NCBI GenBank assembly: GCA_944391575.1
Contig: CALXUC010000011.1
Span: forward strand, 1 to 45,984
Length of the DNA: 45,984 nucleotides
From: an uncultured Clostridia bacterium
GTDB taxonomy: Bacteria > Bacillota > Clostridia > TANB77 > CAG-508
Direction of reading: 5' to 3'
Below are positions 1 to 8,314 of this stretch, one piece after another. The notes under the pieces are model-generated. The model was not told where the DNA came from, ran no database searches, and saw only the letters and a program-made list of their open reading frames with translations. The translations under genes were made by a program, and so were the position numbers. Each line of letters opens with the position of its first letter. The first letter of the stretch is position 1.

Positions 1-9
1 TTTTCGATA

Positions 10-111
10 GGACATTTTTACTAAAAATTCACTTTTAATTTTCATGATTTATACTAGGACATTTTTACTAAAAATTCCAAGTCATAAATGGGACATTTTC
101 ACTAAAAATTC
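10..111. repeat. Three copies of a 20-21 bp direct repeat
   Basis: The unit GGACATTTTTACTAAAAATT begins at 10, 57 and 91; the third copy differs by one base (TTTC for TTTT). Spacings are 47 and 34 bp. Multiple short direct repeats of this style, beginning GGGACATTTT, resemble the repeated terminal sequences of IS21-family elements, so this may be one end of an element lying to the left of the window. No IstA or IstB gene is visible here to confirm that. The last copy overlaps the stop codon of the HipA-like pseudogene. Confidence 0.55.
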
Positions 112-962
112 ACATATATATTTCTAATATTCGCTTTTTTCTTTCTAAAATATACACTCTTATTAGTTTTTTCATATCTTCACTTATTATTTCATTATCA
201 AATTCATTTAATATTTTACATATGTTTTGTTCATTAATATTATCTTTTATTTTTTCAATATAATTAATTGTCATATCATAAGCATGTTCTTTTAATTTTT
301 GTAATAATTCAAAATGCCTAATAGGTCTTTGATTTTCCCAACCTATTGCTGATTTAGATTTTGTATTAACTAAAGCTTCAAATTTCATTTTATCTTTAAA
401 AAATATTTCCAAATTATTATTATCTTCATATGAACACAATGAAGAACCATTATCATATAATGGACTCAATTTATAATTAAAAGATATATCTAACATCTCT
501 TTCTGAGTTTTATATATAGTTCCTTTTGCTATAATTGCTATATTACTATGGTGCCTATCACTATTTCCAATTAAAATATCAAAAATTATAATTTTATATA
601 GTTCATTAATGTTTATTATTCCATTCAAACTTTTCTGTAGCATTTGGACAGAATACTTTAAATTAGAATACGAATCTTCCAATTTATCCTTAATATAATA
701 TGGATAATTATTTTGAATAAAGGCTAAAAATTCTATTAAGTTTGATGACGAATCTTCAAGTATATTATAACTCATTGAGCCAATTCTTCCGTTTATATGT
801 ACCAATATCAACTTTAGCACATTCTACGTCTATTAACTTTCCAATTTCTGTAGCAAGTTTCTCAGCCCAATATTCTCCCGTAATTTTTCCATCTTTTTTC
901 ACCTTTGGAAATTTAAATAATCCTTTTTTATTTGTCTTCGGATTAATAAGCCATATTTTTTC
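110..962 (-). pseudogene. HipA-like kinase, frameshifted and N-terminally degraded
   Basis: HipA-family proteins are serine/threonine kinases, often the toxin of HipBA-type modules. The C-terminal 236 codons (110-820) carry the kinase catalytic signature IGNSDRHHSNI followed by SPLYDNGSSLC, the HipA_C metal-binding motifs. The upstream part of the protein (KIWLINPKTNKKGLFKFPKV ... CAKVDIGTY) is in another frame between about 795 and 962. The two frames join at an A run (792-794 on the plus strand), where one extra A breaks GTY/NGRIGSMSYNIL. An in-frame TAA at 963-965 cuts off anything further upstream, and no start codon with a ribosome site is visible. I see no HipB-like antitoxin beside it. 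Reading it as a dead gene is an inference; the frameshift alone could be a sequencing error, but the extra stop argues for decay. Confidence 0.7.
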
Positions 963-1213
963 TTAAATATCAATATTTATTTTATCTTTATTCTTAATTA
1001 CCCATTTTCTTTCTTAATAAAATTTTTCGTTTGTTTTGTAAGCATTTTTATAAAATTTTATGAATAAATTATATAATATTAAATAAGATTTGGCAAGTAT
1101 GCAAAAAAATAATATGTAAGATATTTTCTTACTCCCCAACACTTTTTTCCTGAACGATTTTTTATACATTATACAATATATTATCATATCTAAAAAATAA
1201 ATTGCAAAAAAAC

Positions 1214-2230
1214 AACCTTTCTGTTAAAATATGACATACATACCCATTTCTCATGTTATTGATAAATATATTCTTAAAAACCAAAATGTTTATATTTCTT
1301 TTGACCATATGTTTTGCAAATCTTCTTTTACTGTTTTCCTTCTTTCTTTAAGAATTGGTAAACAAGGAATACCTTTATTTTTCAGATGTTTTCTCGGTAA
1401 TAACTCACCCGAAGCATTCTCGCTTTCCTTAATTAAAGAAGGGATTTCTTATGTCCATAATTTATTTATACATAAAGACTGTAAATTAATTTTTCTTGCT
1501 GATAGATGGTTTAATTTCCGCGAAATTATGGAACATATCAATTCTCTTGGTGATACTTACTGTATTAGAACTAAAACTAATATTCGTATTGAAATTGATA
1601 ATTATAAAGATGCTGATTTAATAGAAAATATTTCTGATATAGAACCTTTTTACAGTAAATCTATATGCTTTGAAAGCGTTCGTATTACTGAATTTAAATA
1701 TCCTACTAAACTTGTTATTAGTAAAACAAAAAATCATAAAGAGCTTTTTTATATCCTTACTAATGGTAATACGCAAAATGCTATAAAACACTATGGATAC
1801 AGGTTTGGCTCTATTGGGTTTATTTTTAAAAATTGTAAATCTAATGGTTTCTATCTTGAAGATTCCAAAGTTCGTAATCTTACTGCTTTTACTACCTTAT
1901 TTACACTTGCTTGTACTGCTATACTTTGGCTTACTTCTATTGGTAGCATTTATTCTCATCGCAAAACTTCTGTGCCAAATTACTTGAAAATACGTAATTC
2001 TAAGAAAAAAGGTATTAAGAATAGAGATAGAATTATTTCTTTATTTAATACTGGACTTATTATTTTTAACATTCTTGTTGACTCACATCATAATTTTCCT
2101 CTTTGGATGACATTTGTTATAACTGATGTTTAGTTTTTCTATCTTCAATATTATGTAAAGTTATTTTCATAGAATAGCTTATTTATGTTTGTCTTTTTGT
2201 ATAATTCGTAATTCGTATTACTGAAAGGTT
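1214..2230 (+). mobile_element. Decayed IS4-type insertion sequence
   Basis: A single transposase gene is bracketed by weak inverted ends: AACCTTTCTGTTAA at 1214 and the complement of ACTGAAAGGTT ending at 2230, about 10 of 14 bases matching. The element would be about 1.02 kb, short for IS4-family members, and the reading frame starts almost at the left end. This suggests an internal deletion that removed the N-terminal DNA-binding part. No convincing target duplication is visible. The boundaries are therefore tentative. Confidence 0.45.
1231..2133 (+). CDS. IS4-family DDE transposase, probably truncated and inactive
   Basis: DDE transposases cut and join DNA ends to move their insertion sequence. 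The 300-residue product has the IS4-like pattern: a first acidic motif YISFDHMF, a second FLADRWF, and a C-terminal YGYRFGSIGFIFKNCKSNGF that corresponds to the Y-R-E-K block of the family. In that block the expected catalytic Glu aligns with Gly (codon GGG, one base from GAG), so the enzyme is likely dead. Family members are usually around 400 residues, so the N-terminus appears missing. There is no good ribosome site before the ATG. Family assignment is by motif only. Confidence 0.6.
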   Translation: MTYIPISHVIDKYILKNQNVYISFDHMFCKSSFTVFLLSLRIGKQGIPLFFRCFLGNNSPEAFSLSLIKEGISYVHNLFIHKDCKLIFLADRWFNFREIMEHINSLGDTYCIRTKTNIRIEIDNYKDADLIENISDIEPFYSKSICFESVRITEFKYPTKLVISKTKNHKELFYILTNGNTQNAIKHYGYRFGSIGFIFKNCKSNGFYLEDSKVRNLTAFTTLFTLACTAILWLTSIGSIYSHRKTSVPNYLKIRNSKKKGIKNRDRIISLFNTGLIIFNILVDSHHNFPLWMTFVITDV

Positions 2231-2234
2231 ACAT

Positions 2235-2281
2235 AAAAAGTATCGAAACCGATTATTAAGTCGGCAAAATCGATACTTTTT
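2235..2281. terminator. Strong hairpin downstream of the transposase
   Basis: AAAAAGTATCG pairs with CGATACTTTTT, and inside it CCGA pairs with TCGG. The stem is flanked by A and T runs, so it can act as an intrinsic terminator in both directions. It lies just outside the proposed IS right end and between convergent genes, the transposase (+) and the prepilin-like gene (-). Confidence 0.6.
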
Positions 2282-2391
2282 ATCAACTACTGGTATATAT
2301 TTTCGCTTCTAAATCCCTTGGTACTCTAAGGGAATATCAAAAGTGTCGGGTTGTAAGCTGGAGGCGCTCTATGCGACTTTTCACTGTCTTA

Positions 2392-3360
2392 CTATTTCGT
2401 CAATGTCCATGGACTTCCCTCGCTTCCATTTCCTGCTGTTGATGTGTTTATTTTGACTCCAGACTCTAGAATTATAACAGGGGCGAGGGCGCGCCTGTCG
2501 CTACCCCCATACTCGATGCCGCTGGAATACACGCTGAACAAGCGGTCGCTGCCGAGAGTGCCAGAGCTACGCACATTGCGCACGTAGAAGTCCGAATTGC
2601 TCGAACGAGCATTCACACGGCGAGACGCCAGCCAACTATAATCTGCCATTTTTTTACCGTCTGCTGTATTACTAAATGATTGTACTGCAGCTAAGTCGCT
2701 TTTATGATGGGTTTGTTCCAAATAAGCTCTTGTTCCACTTGGTATGCTTCCTCCTGAATAGAATTTTACATAGCTTGTACTTATTGTTGCATAGCTACTT
2801 GGATTACTTGGGTCACTTCCTAAATGTCTTGTACTATATCCATATGTTCCTTCTCCATATGGTATTGATGCGTTATTTAGTAATTGTATTGCTTGTGCAT
2901 ATTGTGTTTTTGCAGTTGATACTGTGCTTGAACCTAATGTGAATCTTGGTCCATTATAACATACTATTTCCATATGTCCATTATTATCAAAATCTAATAT
3001 TCTCCACTTATCGTATGTTTCTCCTTCATCAATAACATCATTACCATTACTATCTACTTGTACGCTGTAATTTACAAAATCGCCTACTATTGCTACTTCT
3101 TCTGGATCTACGCCTTCACTAACATTATTTCCTGTTAAATACTTATCTATTTCATTCATTAATGTTTGAATTTGATCAGCTTCTTCTCTTGAAGCATTTT
3201 CATACGTTTCTGCTGCTTGTCTTGTTTTACTAAATAATCCATCTCCTGTTACAGAACCTATTGCTACTGCTGCTAATATCAACATTATTACTACTGTAAT
3301 AATTAAAGCCACTAAAGTTATACCATTTTCCTTTTTGTACTTATTTTTTTCTTTTAACAT
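2392..3360 (-). CDS. Prepilin-like surface protein with a C-terminal DGR-type variable domain
   Basis: The N-terminus is a type IV prepilin-like leader: basic residues, then KENGITLVALIITVVIMLI, giving a G/I cleavage site and one hydrophobic helix. A short helical stretch (residues about 35-70) and a mid domain follow. The last ~80 residues hold WLASRRVNARSSNSDFYVR...RALAPVIILES, which looks like the C-type-lectin-like variable domain of targets diversified by retroelements. The DNA of that domain is sharply GC-rich: 60% GC over 2521-2580, in a gene that is otherwise AT-rich. A strong ribosome site (AGGGAGG) precedes the ATG. The protein is probably displayed on the cell surface and binds a variable ligand, but this is inference. 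No reverse transcriptase or accessory protein is in the window. An alternative is simple acquisition of a foreign GC-rich exon-like segment. Confidence 0.75.
   Translation of the reverse strand: MLKEKNKYKKENGITLVALIITVVIMLILAAVAIGSVTGDGLFSKTRQAAETYENASREEADQIQTLMNEIDKYLTGNNVSEGVDPEEVAIVGDFVNYSVQVDSNGNDVIDEGETYDKWRILDFDNNGHMEIVCYNGPRFTLGSSTVSTAKTQYAQAIQLLNNASIPYGEGTYGYSTRHLGSDPSNPSSYATISTSYVKFYSGGSIPSGTRAYLEQTHHKSDLAAVQSFSNTADGKKMADYSWLASRRVNARSSNSDFYVRNVRSSGTLGSDRLFSVYSSGIEYGGSDRRALAPVIILESGVKINTSTAGNGSEGSPWTLTK
2467..2637 (-). other. Candidate DGR variable region (VR)
   Basis: This is residues ~242-298 of the prepilin-like protein. GC content jumps at its 5' edge and many codons end in C or G (AGC, CGC, GAC, TTC), unlike the neighbouring codon use. 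This is the expected look of a VR copied from a GC-rich template repeat whose adenines are randomised. The invariant-looking end (ALAPVIILES) sits near the C-terminus, as in known VRs. No template repeat is recognisable in this window. Confidence 0.6.
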
Positions 3361-3553
3361 TAATTTTTCCTCCCTTTTATCTTTACTTTTATTATACCTC
3401 TTATTTTCTTTTTTGAGAACAAGCTGTTATGCGAGTTTTTATTTCGCTTATTTTTTCTCAAAGTCCTTGATACTATTAAGTTTAGAAGCTATATTTTATA
3501 GAATTTTTTTATTTTACTATGTATTATTTATTATTTTAAGTATAGCCAAACAA

Positions 3554-3644
3554 AGATAGACCTATACTATTTTTAATTAAATACATAACACAAGAAATGT
3601 TTCCTGCATTCTTGCTTAGATTTAATTTCAGTATAGTTCTATCT
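3554..3644. repeat. ~91-bp imperfect palindrome
   Basis: AGATAGACCTATACT (3554-3568) pairs with AGTATAGTTCTATCT (3630-3644) with one mismatch. Inner segments ATTAAAT/ATTTAAT and CAAGAAATG/CATTCTTG pair too. It lies in the 519-bp gap between the prepilin-like gene and htpG, where I see no gene. It could be a small hairpin mobile element or a bidirectional terminator. It does not share the loop of the main MITE family. Confidence 0.55.
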
Positions 3645-3698
3645 CTAATTTTATTATTATTCAATTTTTCTTTTTTATTTTCTAAATGACAATATATG

Positions 3699-3721
3699 AT
3701 ATATATATATATATATATATA
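3699..3721. repeat. (AT)n dinucleotide run
   Basis: About eleven uninterrupted AT dinucleotides lie in the gap downstream of htpG. Such tracts can slip during replication; no function is visible. Confidence 0.9.
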
Positions 3722-3879
3722 CAGCCATGCGGGTTTCAGCGTTTTTTTCTAATTTTTTTATTTTATTTTCTTCTTTTAATTTTAATGTTTCTACCATTTT
3801 TTATTTTCTCCTTCTGCATTACTCTTCCTTATCTTACCATACTTTTTTATTTTATGCAAGACTAATTTTTATTTTATTT

Positions 3880-5784
3880 TTATTTTGCCATAATCTCACA
3901 AACCAAATTACTTATTTCTGTCGGATTTTCTACTGATAGGCCTTCAATAAGTCTTGCTTGTGAATAAAGCACTTTTGTATATTTCTTCAAAGTTTCTTTA
4001 TCGTTATTATATAAATCTTTTAATTTTTTTGCAATTTCATGATTTTCATTTATTTCTAATATTGTTTGTGCTTTTAATGCTCCATTATTTGGCATTTGAT
4101 TTATTACTTTTTGCATTTCTATTGATAGTGCTCCTTCTGTTGTTAAACATACTGGATGATTTTTAAGTCTATGTGTAAATCTTATGTCTTGTACTTCTCC
4201 TGCTATTGCTTCTTTCATTAATGCAAACATATCTTTATTTTCTTCGTTTAATTTTTTTAATTGCTCTTTTTCCTCTTCACTATCTAGGTTTACATTTTCA
4301 GCAGATGCGTTTTGGAATTTTTTACCTTCATATTCCATTAAAACTTGTAATACGAATTCATCTACGTTTTCTGTTAAGTATAATATTTCGTATCCTTTAT
4401 CTTTTATTAACTCTACTTGTGGTAATAAGTCTATCTTGTCCACACTTTCTCCACAAGCATAATAAATATTTTCTTGTCCTTCTTTCATTCTTAAAACATA
4501 TTCTTTTAAAGTTACTAGCTTTTGCTCTGTTGATGAATAAAACATTAATAACTCTTTTAATTTATCTTTATTCATACCATAATTATCATAAGCTCCGAAT
4601 TTTAATTGTGTTCCATATGCTTTAAAGAATTTATCATACTTTTCTCTATCGTTCATAAGCATTTTTTCTAATTCAGATTTTATTTTGTTTTCTATATTTT
4701 TAGCTATTGCTCTTAATTGTCTATCTTGTTGTAACATTTCTCTCGAAATATTTAAAGATACATCTGGACTATCTACTAAACCTTTTACAAATCCAAAATA
4801 ATCTGGCAATAATTCTTCACATTTTTCCATTATTAATACACCATTAGAATATAGTTGTAATCCTTTTTGATATTCTTTAGTATAGTAATCAAATGGAACG
4901 TGTGATGGTATATATAACAATGCATTATAACTAAATTGACCTTCTACTGATACGTGTATTACTTTTAAAGGATCTTCATAGTCGTAAAATTTCTCTTTGT
5001 AAAAATTATTATATTCTTCTTCTTTTACTGTGCTCTTATTTTTCTTCCAAATTGGAATCATACTATTTATAGTTTCTATTTCTTTTACTGTTTCATATTC
5101 TTTTTTTGCTTCTTTTCCTTCTTCTGCTTTTACTTCTTTTTCTTTAGTATGTTCTACTTCCATTTTTATTGGGTATCTTATATAATCTGAATATTTTCTT
5201 ATAAGTTCTTGGATTTTATAGCTATCTAAAAATGTGCTATAATTTTCTTCTTCGCTATCTTCTTTAATATGTAATGTTATAACTGTACCATTTTCTTTTT
5301 TATCTGATTCTTCTATAGTATAGCCTTCTTCTCCTTTTGATGTCCAAGTATATGCTTTTTCGCTATCTACAGATTTACTTTCTACTTTTACTAAGTCGCT
5401 TACCATAAATGCTGAATAAAAACCTACACCGAATTGTCCTATTATATCTACATCTTTTTGCTCTTTATTCTCTTCCTTAAATAGCAAAGAACCGCTTCTA
5501 GCTATAGTTCCTAAATTATTCTCTAATTCTTCTTCTGTCATTCCGCAACCATTATCTGTAATCTTTAATAATCTTTTTTCTTTGTCTATATCTACTCTTA
5601 TTTCTAAATCTGCTCTATTAACTTTTATATTTTTATCTGTTAAAGAACGATAATATAACTTATCTATTGCATCACTTGCATTTGATATAAGTTCTCTTAA
5701 AAATATCTCCTTATTTGTATAAATTGAATTAATCATTAAATTAAGTAATCTTTTAGATTCTGCTTTAAATTGCTTTGTTTCCAT
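3880..5784 (-). CDS. htpG: Chaperone HtpG (Hsp90)
   Basis: ATP-dependent cytosolic chaperone of the Hsp90 family, acting as a homodimer on stress-damaged or late-folding proteins. All GHKL ATPase motifs of the N-terminal domain are present: [15 protein letters not shown] with the catalytic Glu, DNGCGMT, and [12 protein letters not shown] Lys/Glu-rich charged linker (about residues 210-245) follows, then the middle domain with [12 protein letters not shown] and a C-terminal dimerisation region. At 634 residues it is full length for bacterial HtpG. The ATG is preceded by TAGGAGAGTGAG. It is monocistronic, with the yqeK terminator upstream. No CIRCE or other heat-shock operator is evident. Confidence 0.97.
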   Translation of the reverse strand: METKQFKAESKRLLNLMINSIYTNKEIFLRELISNASDAIDKLYYRSLTDKNIKVNRADLEIRVDIDKEKRLLKITDNGCGMTEEELENNLGTIARSGSLLFKEENKEQKDVDIIGQFGVGFYSAFMVSDLVKVESKSVDSEKAYTWTSKGEEGYTIEESDKKENGTVITLHIKEDSEEENYSTFLDSYKIQELIRKYSDYIRYPIKMEVEHTKEKEVKAEEGKEAKKEYETVKEIETINSMIPIWKKNKSTVKEEEYNNFYKEKFYDYEDPLKVIHVSVEGQFSYNALLYIPSHVPFDYYTKEYQKGLQLYSNGVLIMEKCEELLPDYFGFVKGLVDSPDVSLNISREMLQQDRQLRAIAKNIENKIKSELEKMLMNDREKYDKFFKAYGTQLKFGAYDNYGMNKDKLKELLMFYSSTEQKLVTLKEYVLRMKEGQENIYYACGESVDKIDLLPQVELIKDKGYEILYLTENVDEFVLQVLMEYEGKKFQNASAENVNLDSEEEKEQLKKLNEENKDMFALMKEAIAGEVQDIRFTHRLKNHPVCLTTEGALSIEMQKVINQMPNNGALKAQTILEINENHEIAKKLKDLYNNDKETLKKYTKVLYSQARLIEGLSVENPTEISNLVCEIMAK

Positions 5785-5829
5785 ACTCTCACTCTCCTAT
5801 TTTTTTACAACAATATTATTATATAACTA

Positions 5830-5864
5830 AAAATTAGCAGTGTCAATAGTAGACTGCTAATTTT
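5830..5864 (-). terminator. Intrinsic terminator after yqeK
   Basis: A perfect 12-bp stem (AAAATTAGCAGT with ACTGCTAATTTT) and an 11-nt loop are followed on the minus strand by T-rich sequence. It sits 10 bp past the yqeK stop codon and before htpG. Confidence 0.85.
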
Positions 5865-5874
5865 CAAAAATATT

Positions 5875-6438
5875 TTATTCTCTCTCCATTATCAATTTAT
5901 TATATAATTCCACGCTATCTGAATGAATAAGCTTTTCTTTATCTAAACTTTTTTTAATTCCTCTTGATAATAAATAAATCATTCCTTCATTTAAGCTTAT
6001 TTTTGCTTTTTCTCTTGCTTCTTCTACTCCATCATATTCTCTAGTATCTTCTATCTTATCTGCTAAATATATAATTTTTGCCATATTATCCATATTTATA
6101 TTTCCAGTTGTATGATATTTTATGGCATTTTGCATTTGTTCATTAAAATTATATTTTTTCTTGCATATGTCTGCTCCTACTTTACCATGTAATAATTTAG
6201 TATTTATTTTTTCTACTTCATCTATTTTTATATTATTATCTTCTACGTATTTTAAATACTCTTCATCTGTCATTTCTTTTGCTATATCGTGTGCTATTCC
6301 TATTAATTTTGCTATTTCAGGATTTTCTCCATATTCTATTGCCAATTCTTCCGCTTTTTTTGCTACCATTTCTGAATGATTAAATCTATATTCTGATAAT
6401 ATACTTTTTACATCTTCTTTTATTTTTTCATAATTCAC
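5875..6438 (-). CDS. yqeK: YqeK-type HD hydrolase (Ap4A hydrolase)
   Basis: HD-domain phosphohydrolase of the YqeK family, which cleaves diadenosine tetraphosphate symmetrically to ADP and so removes a stress nucleotide. The metal-binding pattern is present in order: H of NHSEM, GIAHDIAKE (the HD pair), LLHGKVGA, and the distal IKYHTTG and YLADKIE blocks. The length of 187 residues is normal. The likely start is GTG at 6436-6438, since no ATG lies near the AGAGG ribosome site. In many Firmicutes yqeK sits beside nadD and rsfS; here it stands alone between htpG and an ATPase pseudogene, with its own terminator. Confidence 0.9.
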   Translation of the reverse strand: MNYEKIKEDVKSILSEYRFNHSEMVAKKAEELAIEYGENPEIAKLIGIAHDIAKEMTDEEYLKYVEDNNIKIDEVEKINTKLLHGKVGADICKKKYNFNEQMQNAIKYHTTGNINMDNMAKIIYLADKIEDTREYDGVEEAREKAKISLNEGMIYLLSRGIKKSLDKEKLIHSDSVELYNKLIMERE

Positions 6439-6459
6439 GTGTATTCAACCTCTTTCTTT

Positions 6460-7762
6460 TTATTTTATGCAAAATGTTGCGTATAAAGGAACTGATTTTA
6501 TATTATTACTAAATCCAAAATTTTTTGTAGAAATTCTTATTGCGTATTTAGGCATATATCTTTTCATATATATATTCAAACTTTGACTTCCCACATTATC
6601 ATTTGCTTTTACTTCAATCGGTATTATACCATCATAATTATATAATATGAAATCAACTTCCGCCTGATTTCCAGATTCCCAGTATATTAATGGAATGTTG
6701 TTTGCTACTAACTGTGTAGCCACATAATTTTCAGCGATTATTCCTTTGTATTGTAAGAGTTTATCTAATATTATATCATTATATTTTACTTGTAACATAT
6801 TTAATAAAATTCCAACATCACTTAAATATAATTTAAAATAATCCTCTATGATAAATCCTAATGGCGGAATTTCAGGCTTTTTTAACACAGAACATTTATG
6901 TACCATTGTGCTTGAAAGCAACCAATCTAAAGCTGTTTCGTAATCTCTTTTTCGTGCACTCGATGATATTTTTCCGATATTGAAATTTATTACTCATATT
7001 TCCTAATTGTGAAGGAATTGATTTATATATAGCTTCTATTTTACTTGCTTCAAATTTATTTTTTACATATTTATTCATATCACTTAAATATGACTGATAA
7101 ATATCTTTTATAATAGTTGCATCGAATTTGAGAATATCTTTTTCATTATCGAGTAAATTTTTTACAGCTTCTGGCATCCCACCTACACATAGATATAATC
7201 TATATAAGTTTAATGCCTTTTCATGTAGAACTTGATCCATTGGAGTATTATTTTGATAACACTTTTTTATTTCCTCTACAAATGCTTTACTTCCACTTGC
7301 AATTAAAAATTCTTCAAAGTCCATTGGATACATATTTAACATTTTTACTTTTCCTACTGGAAAAGAAGAACGCATTCTTTTTAATTTTACACCTAACAAG
7401 CTTCCTGCACATATTATTTTAAAAGGTTCCTTACTCTCATTAAAATATTTTAATGAACTTATTATTTCTTCACTTTCTTGTATTTCATCAAAAAATATTA
7501 TAGTATTTTCTAAATCTATATCTTTATCCAAATATATTTTCATTCTATTAAATTTTTCAGCTGTGCTAATTTCTTCTTTAAATATTTTAACAATTTCAGG
7601 TTGTTCAAACAGATTTATATATACATATTTTTCAAATTCCTTTTGACAGAATTCTTCTATTATATATGTTTTGCCTATTTGCCTTGCACCTATTACCATT
7701 AATGGTTTTTGAATATTTGTATTTTTCCAGTTCAATAATTCACGGTATATCTTTCTTTCCAT
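6460..7762 (-). pseudogene. AAA_14/DUF4143-type ATPase, frameshifted
   Basis: A homologue of the intact 431-residue ATPase at 14793-16088. The N-terminal frame (6896-7762) has Walker A GARQIGKTY, Walker B IIFFDEIQESEE and the AGSLLGVKL motif. The C-terminal DUF4143 part, ending VEVKANDNVGSQSLN in its PD-(D/E)XK-like core (EVDFILYN...PIEVKAN), continues in another frame (6460-6921). The frames join at a five-A run (plus-strand T's 6969-6973), where one extra A turns QYRKISSSARKRDYETALDW out of frame. The function of this large family is not established; the members are predicted ATPases with a nuclease-like C-terminus. Programmed slippage at A5 or a sequencing error are alternatives to true inactivation. 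Confidence 0.8.
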
Positions 7763-7780
7763 ATGTTCACCTCTATTGGT

Positions 7781-7809
7781 ATTATATAATATATTAATGA
7801 ATATGTCAA
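7781..7809 (-). promoter_or_regulatory. Consensus sigma-A promoter of the frameshifted ATPase
   Basis: On the minus strand TTGACA and TATAAT, both perfect consensus, are separated by exactly 17 bp, about 20 bp before the AGAGGTG ribosome site of the ATPase. The 33-bp repeats begin directly upstream of the -35 box. Confidence 0.8.
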
Positions 7810-7814
7810 TCGAG

Positions 7815-7920
7815 TTTCACGTTTTTAGCACCTATTTTAATAAAAACTTTCACGTTTTTTATACCTAGTTTTATAACAGCTTTCACGTTTTTGGCACCTG
7901 CTTTAATAGAAAGTTTCACA
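7815..7920. repeat. 33-bp direct repeats upstream of the ATPase promoter
   Basis: TTTCACG(T)n begins at 7815, 7848, 7881 and, degenerate, at 7914: an exact 33-bp period, about three helical turns. Each unit holds TTTCACGTTTTT followed by a (G)CACCT-like block and TTTAATA. The array abuts the -35 box of the ATPase. It could be an operator array or an RNA-coding repeat array. The last unit runs into a MITE. Confidence 0.75.
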
Positions 7921-8045
7921 TTACAATTCAGATAGTATTTTATAAAGCCTTGATATATAGCTATTTTTAGTCAAAACATAGCTAGGGCGCCACAATCCGG
8001 GTCTTGACTTGCAAATAGCTATATATCAAGGTTTTACAGAAGTTA
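7921..8045. mobile_element. MITE family 1, copy 1 (right end degenerate)
   Basis: Left end TTACAATTCAG. The inner hairpin spans 7949-8031 with arms CCTTGATATATAGCTAT and its complement around the loop motif CAATCCGGGTCTTG (reverse orientation). The right terminal repeat is no longer recognisable, and copy 2 is inserted immediately beyond. This is the older element of a nested pair. Confidence 0.7.
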
Positions 8046-8053
8046 TATGTTTT

Positions 8054-8208
8054 GTTACAATTCACAGCTTTTTTATAAACCATATTATAGTACTTATATA
8101 TTAATATTTTGCAATCAAAGACCCGGATTGTTAAGCCCTAGCTATGTTTTTGATAAAAAATATTAATATATAAGTACTAATGATATTTATTTAGCTTTGA
8201 ATTGTAAC
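8054..8208. mobile_element. MITE family 1, copy 2, with perfect 8-bp target duplication
   Basis: Terminal inverted repeats GTTACAATTCA (8054) and TGAATTGTAAC (ending 8208) enclose an inner hairpin (8088-8179) with AT-rich arms TAGTACTTATATATTAATAT of the second arm type. The loop carries AAGACCCGGATTG and CTAGCTATG. Both sides are flanked by TATGTTTT (8046-8053 and 8209-8216), an exact 8-bp duplication. This makes it a genuine transposed unit of 155 bp without coding capacity. Confidence 0.85.
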
Positions 8209-8314
8209 TATGTTTTACTACCTAAACTATAATTTTTACAAAATAAATTTGAAAAAGTAAACATATAATGGTATAATATATAGGTGTTTTTTTTGAGAGG
8301 AGGATTTAATTAAA

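Noticed and set aside
10-111. IS21-type end taken as a full insertion sequence
   Set aside because: Only the repeated end-like units are visible; no IstA/IstB coding sequence is in the window.
742-966. A plus-strand 74-codon frame opposite the HipA-like gene
   Set aside because: It is the antisense of the displaced N-terminal HipA segment, whose minus-strand reading has clear family motifs.
7815-7920. 33-bp repeats considered as a CRISPR array or second type III antitoxin
   Set aside because: Units are contiguous with no spacers, and there are no cas genes. A perfect promoter lies between the array and the ATPase, so the array is not a leader RNA of that gene in the ToxIN manner.
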